This document shows, one piece after another, positions 3,731 to 8,462 of a stretch of DNA of 8,462 nucleotides; positions within the stretch are counted from its first letter, which is position 1, and each line of letters opens with the position of its first letter. The stretch is from an uncultured Oscillospiraceae bacterium (lineage in GTDB: Bacteria > Bacillota > Clostridia > Oscillospirales > Ruminococcaceae): NCBI GenBank assembly GCA_950097605.1, contig CATNEU010000049.1:1-8462 (forward strand), read 5' to 3'. The notes below the pieces were generated by a model. That model saw only the letters and a program-made list of their open reading frames with translations. It ran no database searches and was not told where the DNA came from. The position numbers and the translations under genes are program-made.

Positions 3731-5014
3731 ATGGACATCCATGTGATACAGCCGGGCGATACCGTTTGGAAGCTTGCCCAGCAATATGGCGTATCCCCCG
3801 AACGGATCATCAGCGACAACCGGCTAATCAACCCGCGGAACCTCGTGGTTGGGCAGGCGCTGTTGATTTTGCAGCCCGAAACGGTCTATACCATCCGCCC
3901 GGGCGATACTTTGACCTCCATTGCGGCGCAGTTTGGCGTCCCGGTTGTCACACTGTATCAAAACAACCCCGAGCTGACCACCACGCCGGTGCTGCAGCCC
4001 GGCCGCACGATCACCATCCGGTTTGCAGGTGGAAAAACCCGAACCATCACAGTCAACGCCTACGCCTATCCGGACATCCGGCGGGATGTCCTCGCACACG
4101 CGCTGCCCAGCCTGACCTATCTGACCATTTTCGGCTACGGCTTCACAACCGAAGGCGAGCTGATCGGCATTGATGACCAACCGCTGATCAACCTCGCCTA
4201 CGAGTTCGGCACAGCGCCGGTCATGCTGCTCTCCTCAATCACCGAGACAGGCACTTTCAGCGGCGAGCGTGCCAGCCTTCTATTTCAGGACACCGCTCTG
4301 CAAAACAAAGTGCTCGACAATATCCTGCTGGTGATGCGGGAAAAAGGCTATGTCGGGCTGGACGTGGATTTTGAATACATCCAGCCCGAGGACAGCGCGG
4401 CATACGTAGGTTTCCTGCAAAACGCGACCGCCCGTCTGCATGCCGAGGGCTATTTTGTGAACACCGACCTCGCACCTAAGACCTCCTCGCGGCAGCGGGG
4501 TCTGCTCTATGAGGCGCACGACTACGGCTCGATCGGCGCGGTCTCGGATACCGTGCTGCTTATGACCTACGAGTGGGGGTATACCTATGGCCCGCCGCTC
4601 GCCGTCGCGCCGCTCGACAGAGTGCGTGAAGTTGTCGAATACGCGGTCACGCAAATACCCGTGCGAAAAATTCTCATGGGTATCCCCAACTACGGCTACG
4701 ACTGGGCACTGCCGTTTGTGCGGGGCGTTACAAGGGCGCCCGCCATCGGCAACGAGTACGCCGTGCAGATTGCAGGGCGGTATGGCGCGGAAATTCTCTT
4801 TGACGAGACTGCGCAGTCCCCGCATTTTAACTACTGGGGCTCAACCGGCGTGCAGCACGAAGTCTGGTTTGAGGACATCCGCAGCATCCAGGCCAAATGC
4901 AACCTCATGGACGAATTCGGCCTGCTTGGCTGCGGCTATTGGAACGCGATGCGCCCGTTTGCCCAAAACTGGCTCTATCTGAGCTACCGCTATGACATCC
5001 GCAAGGTCGTATGA
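3731..5014 (+). CDS. SleL/YaaH-like spore peptidoglycan hydrolase: two LysM domains plus glycosyl hydrolase family 18
   Basis: A 427-residue protein. LysM 1 covers about residues 3-48 (HVIQPGDTVWKLAQQYGV...) and LysM 2 about 52-98 (VYTIRPGDTLTSIAAQFGV...); both bind glycan chains of peptidoglycan. A GH18 barrel follows from about 106. Its catalytic signature is GYVGLDVDFEY, with Asp211, Asp213 and the proton donor Glu215; the first Asp of the DxxDxDxE consensus is Val, which SleL/YaaH-type members tolerate. MTYEW (278-282) is the second conserved barrel motif. Length and domain order match SleL/YaaH, N-acetylglucosaminidases that trim cortex fragments during spore germination. There is no signal peptide, as in those spore-localised enzymes. 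Start 3731 is chosen over an in-frame ATG at 3644, which lies inside the upstream hairpin; AAAGGCGG precedes 3731, a fair ribosome site. Confidence 0.9.
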   Translation: MDIHVIQPGDTVWKLAQQYGVSPERIISDNRLINPRNLVVGQALLILQPETVYTIRPGDTLTSIAAQFGVPVVTLYQNNPELTTTPVLQPGRTITIRFAGGKTRTITVNAYAYPDIRRDVLAHALPSLTYLTIFGYGFTTEGELIGIDDQPLINLAYEFGTAPVMLLSSITETGTFSGERASLLFQDTALQNKVLDNILLVMREKGYVGLDVDFEYIQPEDSAAYVGFLQNATARLHAEGYFVNTDLAPKTSSRQRGLLYEAHDYGSIGAVSDTVLLMTYEWGYTYGPPLAVAPLDRVREVVEYAVTQIPVRKILMGIPNYGYDWALPFVRGVTRAPAIGNEYAVQIAGRYGAEILFDETAQSPHFNYWGSTGVQHEVWFEDIRSIQAKCNLMDEFGLLGCGYWNAMRPFAQNWLYLSYRYDIRKVV

Positions 5015-5055
5015 CGCGAAAGCGCCGGTTCCCGCCGTCATTTCCCGGGAAAGCA

Positions 5056-5095
5056 GAGAAGCCCCCGCGCGTTTTACAACGCGTGGGGGCTTCTC
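5056..5095. terminator. 18-bp bidirectional stem-loop between convergent genes
   Basis: 5056-5073 pairs with 5078-5095 at all 18 positions (one G-T) around a TTAC loop. It lies 41 bp after the GH18 stop and 24 bp after the end of the opposing P-loop gene, so it can serve both. Neither strand has a long T-tract. Confidence 0.78.
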
Positions 5096-5119
5096 CATCC
5101 ACCAATCGGCTGCACAGTC

Positions 5120-5644
5120 TTATCCGGAAATCCCCTGTAAAAACCGCCGGACTTCCCGGGTATTGCGCAAGACCACAAGCTGTTTGCCGGAAGTCTGCTG
5201 CAAGCGTTTGAGAATCTCGGGCCGGCCTTCTTTGGGAAACCGCCACACAAACCGCAGCAGTCCGGCGTCCAGCCGCTCCCTGCATCCCTGGGCCATGTCC
5301 GCGCGCGTTCTGCCCAGGTGTGTCCACCATCTCTTCACCACCCGGAACAGGCAAACCCGCCGCTTACAGTCCAAAAACAGGATGGTATCCGCTCTGCCAA
5401 TCCGGATATCCAAGCTGCTTTGGTAGTTGCCGTCGGCAATCCAGCGTTCGCCGGATATAAGCGCTTTCTGCTTGGCGCGCCATTCCTCCCGGGGCGTGGC
5501 CACCCAGCCCGCCCGCCAATACTCTTTGTCGAGATGCACAACCGGCAGCCCGGTCAAGCGCTGCAATTGCAGCGCCAGCGTGGTTTTGCCGCTGCCGCTG
5601 CATCCGATAATCATTATTTTTGGGCCCAACCGGGGAGCCTCCAT
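5120..5644 (-). CDS. P-loop NTPase, FlaR-like 'DNA topology modulation' family
   Basis: A 174-residue cytosolic protein. IMIIGCSGSGKTTLA gives a Walker A motif at residues 14-22 (GCSGSGKTT). HLDKEYWRAGW, EEWRAKQKALISGERWIADG, NYQSSLDIRIGRADTILFLD and RRVCLFRVVKRW follow. This is the typical order in the adenylate-kinase-like FlaR/topology modulation family (P-loop; D-x-x-x-W; W-x-x-DGNY; R-x-x-x-AD-x-x-x-x-LD; R-x-x-x-R). The name is historical; the likely activity is a small nucleoside or nucleotide kinase-like NTPase with unknown substrate. Start 5644 is chosen because AGGAGG lies exactly 7 nt upstream; a longer in-frame start at 5683 has no such site. It is monocistronic, with its own promoter at 5719-5692. 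Confidence 0.88.
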   Translation of the reverse strand: MEAPRLGPKIMIIGCSGSGKTTLALQLQRLTGLPVVHLDKEYWRAGWVATPREEWRAKQKALISGERWIADGNYQSSLDIRIGRADTILFLDCKRRVCLFRVVKRWWTHLGRTRADMAQGCRERLDAGLLRFVWRFPKEGRPEILKRLQQTSGKQLVVLRNTREVRRFLQGISG

Positions 5645-5691
5645 AGGGGCGCCTCCTCTCTGCCGGTACTGTGCGGCGTACATACAAGTTC

Positions 5692-5719
5692 ATTATATAC
5701 GAAAAGCCTGCCATTTCAA
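5692..5719 (-). promoter_or_regulatory. Promoter of the P-loop NTPase gene
   Basis: TTGAAA (5719-5714, 5 of 6), a 16-nt spacer and a perfect TATAAT (5697-5692) on the minus strand, with start expected near 5685. The -35 lies inside the terminator hairpin of the upstream dehydrogenase gene. Confidence 0.78.
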
Positions 5720-5737
5720 ATAGAAATCGCAGGCTTT
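5703..5737 (-). terminator. Terminator of the dehydrogenase operon
   Basis: 5729-5737 pairs with 5703-5711 (9 bp), then a C-C/G-G mismatch position, then 5723-5727 with 5713-5717 (5 bp), loop of five. On the minus strand the stem ends in TTTT. It is 94 bp after the dehydrogenase stop, with the intervening stretch otherwise featureless. Confidence 0.72.
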
Positions 5738-5830
5738 GTTTGCATCTGACCGTTTTTCACCCGATACACGCCCGCAGGCGCCCCGGTTGAAAAAAGAGAA
5801 GGGCCTAAATAGAAAGACGTATTTTTAGAA

Positions 5831-6958
5831 TTACGGTTTTAACACGACCTTGATGCAGCCGTCCTGTTTGTTGTCGAAAATGGAGTAGCCCTTGCTGCCT
5901 TCCTCCAGCTTCAGCGTGTGTGTGATGATGTCCGTCGCGTCGAATTCGCCCCTTTGAATCGACTCCAAGATCGGCTTCACATATTGCTGGGCCGGACATT
6001 GTCCCATTCGCAGGGTGATGTTGCGGGAAAAGAAATTTCCCAGCGGGAAGGTGTTGTAGCGGCCGCCGTATACGCCCACCATGGCCACCGTGCCGCATTT
6101 GCGCACCGCCTCGGAGGAAATCTCGATGGCGGATTTGGAGCCGGCCTGCAATTTCAGCGCCGCTTCCATTTTCTCCAGCACGGACATTTTCCCATCCATA
6201 CCCACACAGTCGATTACCACGTCTGCGCCGCCGTGCGTTCGCTCCTTGATTTCCAGGCCCGTATTGTCGTATTCCTCGAAGTTTATGGTTTCCACGCCAT
6301 AGCTTTCCGCGTGCCGGAGCCGATACTCCACACTGTCCACGGCGATGATCCGCTTTGCGCCCAGCAAAATACACCATTTGATGGTGAGCAGCCCCACCGG
6401 GCCGCAGCCCAGCACCACCACCGTATCCCCCGGCTTGACGCCGCCAATGTCCACACCCCAGCGGGAGGTGGGAAGGATGTCGGTCAAAAACAGCACCTGC
6501 TCGTCGGTCAGCTCCTGCGGCACCGCCACCGGGCCAACATTCGCATAGGGCACCCGCAGATATTCCGCCTGTCCCCCGGCATAGCCCCCGTAGGCGTCGG
6601 AATAGCCGAACAAGCCGCCTGCTTCGCCGTTGGGATTGGAATTGTCGCACTGGCTGTAATGGCCGTGCTCACAAAAAAAGCAGTGGCCGCAGGCAACCGG
6701 GAAGGGCACGATGACCCGGTCGCCCTTTTTGACGCTGGTAACGCCCGTTCCCGCCTCCTCCACAATGCCCATGGTCTCGTGGCCCAGGATAAAGCCCGGT
6801 TTCATGGCCGGAACCCTGCCGTGGATCAAATGCAGGTCGGACCCGCATATCGCGGTGGAAGTGACCTTCACAATGATATCGTCGTTGTTTTGTATCGTGG
6901 GGTCGGGTACCTTTTCCACCCGAACGTCCTTGACGCCCTCGTAGACAATCGCTTTCAT
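5831..6958 (-). CDS. Zinc-dependent, NAD-type alcohol dehydrogenase, formaldehyde-dehydrogenase-like
   Basis: A 375-residue medium-chain dehydrogenase. The catalytic zinc site is Cys38, His60 and Glu61 (CGSDLH, GHE), with Asp159 in LTDILPT as in glutathione-independent formaldehyde dehydrogenases. Structural zinc ligands are Cys89, Cys92, Cys95 and Cys103 (CGHCFFCEHGHYSQC). The Rossmann motif is GCGPVG (183-188), and Asp207 at the end of the second strand predicts NAD(H) over NADP(H). The long QC...FGYSDAYGGYAGGQAEY lobe is also typical of that subgroup. Likely role: oxidation or reduction of short aldehydes or alcohols in the cytosol; exact substrate is not visible. Start: ATG at 6958 has AAAGGAG 10 nt upstream; an adjacent TTG at 6961 has better spacing (7 nt) and is possible. 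It is the second gene of an operon, 24 bp after the four-helix-bundle protein gene. Confidence 0.92.
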   Translation of the reverse strand: MKAIVYEGVKDVRVEKVPDPTIQNNDDIIVKVTSTAICGSDLHLIHGRVPAMKPGFILGHETMGIVEEAGTGVTSVKKGDRVIVPFPVACGHCFFCEHGHYSQCDNSNPNGEAGGLFGYSDAYGGYAGGQAEYLRVPYANVGPVAVPQELTDEQVLFLTDILPTSRWGVDIGGVKPGDTVVVLGCGPVGLLTIKWCILLGAKRIIAVDSVEYRLRHAESYGVETINFEEYDNTGLEIKERTHGGADVVIDCVGMDGKMSVLEKMEAALKLQAGSKSAIEISSEAVRKCGTVAMVGVYGGRYNTFPLGNFFSRNITLRMGQCPAQQYVKPILESIQRGEFDATDIITHTLKLEEGSKGYSIFDNKQDGCIKVVLKP

Positions 6959-6982
6959 CAATCGCGTGCTCCTTTCTGTCTT

Positions 6983-7417
6983 TTATAGAAACGGCCGCAG
7001 GTCCACGGCAAGCTGCTCCTCCAGTTGAATCAGCCGTTTGGTGATCTCTTTGGATTTTTCATCCGCCGCCTCATATTGGTTTAAATACCGGTGCAGGGAC
7101 TTTACACCCATGTTGCAGCCGTCCGTAATCAAGTCCGCAACGGTCTTGTCCGAATCGTCCAAGCTGAGTTTCACGTTGGTTTTGATCCACGACATCCCCT
7201 TCGCCATGGGACTGGGGTCTTTCCCTTCATCCTGGTATTCGTTGAGCAGAAGCTGGATTTCCTCTTGCAGCCGGTCGTGCTCCCCCTTGCAGTTGGAGAG
7301 GGTGTTTCGCAGCTCCTCCCGGTGTGTATATTCCAGAACATCGTCGATGGACGCCACGCCCATTTTGATACCCGCGTCGCATTCGCGCAGCAATCTGACG
7401 GTATCCTGTTCGATCAT
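6983..7417 (-). CDS. Four-helix-bundle (DUF2383/ferritin-like) protein
   Basis: A 144-residue, almost entirely helical soluble protein: MIEQDTVRLLRECDAGIKMG, SIDDVLEY..REELRNTLSN, KGEHDRLQEEIQLLLNEYQD, a loop with KDPSPMAKGMSWIKT, then KTVADLITDGCNMGVKSLHR and a final KSKEITKRLIQLEEQLAVDL helix. The repeated '(D/C)xGIKMGVxSID...' and 'DGCNMGVKSLHRYL' helices are paired like the DUF2383/ferritin-like bundles, but only a few Glu/His are in ferritin-type positions, so metal binding is uncertain. AAGGAG lies 9 nt before ATG. It leads the operon with the dehydrogenase, suggesting a shared stress or aldehyde/redox role by association only. Confidence 0.85.
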   Translation of the reverse strand: MIEQDTVRLLRECDAGIKMGVASIDDVLEYTHREELRNTLSNCKGEHDRLQEEIQLLLNEYQDEGKDPSPMAKGMSWIKTNVKLSLDDSDKTVADLITDGCNMGVKSLHRYLNQYEAADEKSKEITKRLIQLEEQLAVDLRPFL

Positions 7418-7450
7418 GCAATCACGCTCCTTTCAATTTCTCTGCTTCTA

Positions 7451-7504
7451 GTTTGCCGCCGGAGGCGGAAAAGATACGTTTTGGATGGCGCATCGGCGGC
7501 AAAC
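7451..7504 (-). repeat. 10-bp inverted repeat with alternative hairpin in the 5' region of the dehydrogenase operon
   Basis: GTTTGCCGCC (7451-7460) and its exact complement GGCGGCAAAC (7495-7504) flank 34 nt. The same 7451-7460 arm can instead pair locally: CCGCC/GGCGG at 7456-7460/7464-7468 plus three A-T pairs after one mismatch. A third small stem, GATG/CATC, is at 7484-7494. It could be an operator dyad or competing leader RNA structures; no known riboswitch was recognised, and no clear promoter was found here. Confidence 0.5.
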
Positions 7505-7512
7505 CGGCATAA

Positions 7513-7559
7513 AAAAGCGGGGCTTCCGGCCTGCACAGTCAGGCGGAAACCCCGCTTTT
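7513..7559. terminator. Long bidirectional terminator-like stem between tRNA operon and dehydrogenase operon
   Basis: 7513-7533 pairs with 7540-7559 (about 19 pairs, one C-A mismatch, one bulged G), loop CACAGT. On the minus strand six T follow or end the stem (7516-7511); on the plus strand four T. It is a second stop after the tRNA terminator, or a leader element for the operon at 7417. The 60 bp between the two terminators holds nothing I recognise. Confidence 0.78.
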
Positions 7560-7626
7560 ATGGAAAGCATCTATATTTTTTTCAGGCTGTGCCTTTACTC
7601 CGCAAAAAGCAAAAGCGTATCAACAC

Positions 7627-7664
7627 AAAAAATAAGGCGGACATCTCAGATGTCCGCCTTATTT
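7627..7664 (-). terminator. Terminator of the tRNA operon
   Basis: 7648-7664 pairs perfectly with 7630-7646 around a very short turn (effective loop CTGAG in the transcript). On the minus strand six T (7632-7627) complete it. It begins at the last base of the tRNA-Tyr CCA end, so 3' maturation must compete with or follow this structure. Confidence 0.9.
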
Positions 7665-7749
7665 GGTGGGAGATGGTGGATTCGAACCACCGAAGTCGAA
7701 AGACAACAGATTTACAGTCTGCCCCCTTTGGCCGCTCGGGAAATCTCCC
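7664..7749 (-). tRNA. tRNA-Tyr (anticodon GUA)
   Basis: 86 nt with encoded CCA. The acceptor GGGAGAT (7749-7743) pairs with ATCTCCC (7674-7668), discriminator A. The anticodon loop CTGTAAA carries GTA at 7715-7713. A long variable arm, as in bacterial class II tRNA-Tyr, precedes a GGTGG-TTCGAAT-CCACC T-arm. It is the second tRNA of a two-gene operon, 7 nt after tRNA-Thr. Confidence 0.97.
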
Positions 7750-7756
7750 CCATACG

Positions 7757-7832
7757 TGGAGCTGGTGGACGGACTCGAACCCCCGACCTGCTGATTACAA
7801 ATCAGCTGCTCTACCAACTGAGCTACACCAGC
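7757..7832 (-). tRNA. tRNA-Thr (anticodon UGU)
   Basis: 76 nt with encoded CCA. The acceptor GCTGGTG (7832-7826) pairs with CACCAGC (7767-7761), discriminator T. The D-arm region is AGCTCAGTTGGTAGAGCA. The anticodon stem is GCTGA/TCAGC with loop TTTGTAA, giving TGT at 7799-7797. The T-arm reads GGGGG-TTCGAGT-CCGTC, with a G-G opposition and one G-T pair in the stem. It is the first tRNA of the operon, about 15 nt after the predicted transcription start. Confidence 0.95.
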
Positions 7833-7853
7833 TTGTTTTTCAGAACGATTTAT

Positions 7854-7882
7854 ATTTTAACACAGGGGGCGTTCTTTGTCAA
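7854..7882 (-). promoter_or_regulatory. Promoter of the tRNA-Thr/tRNA-Tyr operon
   Basis: TTGACA (7882-7877), a 17-nt spacer and TAAAAT (7859-7854) on the minus strand; start expected near 7847, just upstream of the tRNA-Thr 5' end at 7832. Flanking T- and A-rich DNA on the upstream side (about 7890-7912) may act as an UP-like element. Confidence 0.88.
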
Positions 7883-7960
7883 CAATCTATTTCACTTTTT
7901 TGTTGTTTTTTTGCACAACCGCTTGGAACAGAGCGAACCAAAGGAGGTGCCGTCTCCCAC

Positions 7961-8413
7961 TCAGTCCCCTTGCCGCTGCCCACGTATCAGCCGTTCCATG
8001 TTGCCGCGCATGCGCTGCAGCAGCGCGGAGGCTTGTTCTATCTCATCCGTGCCGAAGCCGGTATAGAGCACCTCGTGCAGCCGGTCGATCACCGCATGGA
8101 TTTCCTCCCGCACGGCGAGGGCCTGTTCGGTTGCAAAAATGTGGTTGACGCGGCGGTCGTTTTCGTCGGTTTCGCGGCGGACCAGCCCGGCCCGTTCAAG
8201 CTGCGCAATCCCTCTTGCGGTGGTCCCCTTGTCCATACAGGCGCCCTGCGCAATCCCCTCCTGGGTGATGCCCGGATGCCGATAGACCTGCATCAGAAAC
8301 GGAAGCTGGCCCACCTGCAGCGGCAGCCCCCTCCTTGCAAGCTCCTCCGCAAAAAACTGCTGGGAATACCGGTAGAGGACCGAAATGGTGCGGTTGATCG
8401 CGGGCTTTGTCAT
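7961..8413 (-). CDS. MarR-family transcriptional regulator
   Basis: A 150-residue winged-helix protein. An N-terminal dimerisation helix (RTISVLYRYSQQFFAEELAR) is followed by the DNA-binding core at about 33-95: LQVGQLPFLMQVYRHPGITQ, the helix-turn-helix IAQGACMDKGTTARGIAQLE, and the wing RRETDENDRRVNHIFATEQ, in which DRR (86-88) matches the D-x-R wing motif. C-terminal helices (VREEIHAVIDRLHEVLYTGF, EIEQASALLQRMRGNMERLI) complete the dimer interface. AAAGGAG lies 8 nt before ATG, and the start overlaps the stop of the preceding gene in an ATGA tetranucleotide, so it is translated as part of an operon extending off the right edge. MarR proteins usually repress their own operon and answer small phenolic or oxidant ligands; target and ligand are unknown here. 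No clear terminator follows it. Confidence 0.92.
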   Translation of the reverse strand: MTKPAINRTISVLYRYSQQFFAEELARRGLPLQVGQLPFLMQVYRHPGITQEGIAQGACMDKGTTARGIAQLERAGLVRRETDENDRRVNHIFATEQALAVREEIHAVIDRLHEVLYTGFGTDEIEQASALLQRMRGNMERLIRGQRQGD

Positions 8414-8462
8414 ACCAGCGGCTCCTTTCCCATCATCCCGTCGCGCATCAACTTCAGCTCCC
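8410..8462 (-). CDS. C-terminal end of an upstream gene (partial, runs off right edge)
   Basis: On the minus strand an open frame enters from the edge and ends with LKLMRDGMMGKEPLV and a TGA at 8412-8410, overlapping the MarR ATG by 4 nt (ATGA). Such 4-nt overlaps are typical of translationally coupled genes, and the MarR ribosome site lies inside it. Only 16 codons are visible, too few to name the product. The frame could be fortuitous. Confidence 0.45.
   Translation of the reverse strand, partial: ELKLMRDGMMGKEPLV

Noticed and set aside
1444..6640. Shared stretch GCTTCGCCGTTGGG at about 1445 and 6620
   Set aside because: Both encode PNGEA in unrelated proteins; no repeat extends beyond it, so it is a codon coincidence.
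5918..6988. Long open frame (356 codons) on the plus strand opposite the dehydrogenase
   Set aside because: It is the mirror frame of a gene with full zinc and Rossmann motifs; its His/Arg/Gly-rich product has no recognisable domain and no good ribosome site.
7883..7935. T-rich tract possibly acting as a terminator for MarR
   Set aside because: The T-runs are on the plus strand; on the MarR strand the tract is A-rich with only a 5-bp potential stem, so it cannot be an intrinsic terminator there.
7940..7949. AAAGGAGGTG on the plus strand (CACCTCCTTT, identical to the 16S anti-Shine-Dalgarno tail, in the MarR 3' region)
   Set aside because: No start codon or gene follows on the plus strand, and a 10-mer match in a G/A-rich spot could be chance. 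No other rRNA sequence is nearby.

Overview
The window looks like the chromosome of a GC-rich Firmicute, probably a gut-type Clostridium relative (Oscillospiraceae-like). The reasons are AGGAGG-type ribosome binding sites, consensus TTGACA/TATAAT promoters, CCA encoded in both tRNA genes, long GC-rich terminator stems, a SleL/YaaH-like spore-cortex hydrolase and a (S/P)PXTG-like surface anchor. The taxonomy is inferred from style and gene content only.

Left part (1-1330, minus strand): an amino-acid ABC importer operon with a lipoprotein substrate-binding protein, then a permease that runs off the left edge. A perfect-consensus promoter (TTGACA, 17 bp, TATAAT) lies about 295 bp upstream of the binding-protein start. 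The leader between them encodes an unlisted 33-codon peptide with seven Cys codons, four of them in CCACC and two in MMCC, and five Met codons. It is followed by a strong intrinsic terminator. Segments that could form mutually exclusive hairpins can be traced by hand. This is the architecture of a ribosome-mediated, cysteine-responsive transcription attenuator and points to cystine or another sulfur amino acid as the transported substrate. It is the most interesting item in the window.

Middle-left (1372-3647): a minus-strand soluble protein of unknown function (DUF4303-like at best) is divergent from a plus-strand cassette of three small exported proteins. These are a membrane-anchored beta-rich protein, a secreted beta-sandwich-like protein with a YTVTIPS segment, and a short protein with a signal peptide and an SPSTG/hydrophobic/basic sorting-like tail. 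The divergent spacer carries two pairs of direct repeats. A perfect 17-bp hairpin closes the cassette.

Middle (3693-5737): a 427-residue protein with two LysM domains and a glycosyl hydrolase family 18 domain, preceded by a sigma-E-like -10 (CATACAAT). It converges on a small P-loop NTPase of the FlaR-like 'topology modulation' type. An 18-bp stem separates them.

Right part (5831-8462, minus strand): a two-gene operon of a four-helix-bundle (DUF2383/ferritin-like) protein and a zinc-dependent, NAD-type, formaldehyde-dehydrogenase-like alcohol dehydrogenase; a tRNA-Thr(UGU)-tRNA-Tyr(GUA) operon with its own promoter and terminator; and a MarR-family regulator whose start overlaps by 4 nt the end of a gene lying off the right edge.

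No CRISPR array, insertion sequence, rRNA or prophage was seen. Apart from the attenuator, the region is ordinary chromosomal housekeeping and surface/transport content.
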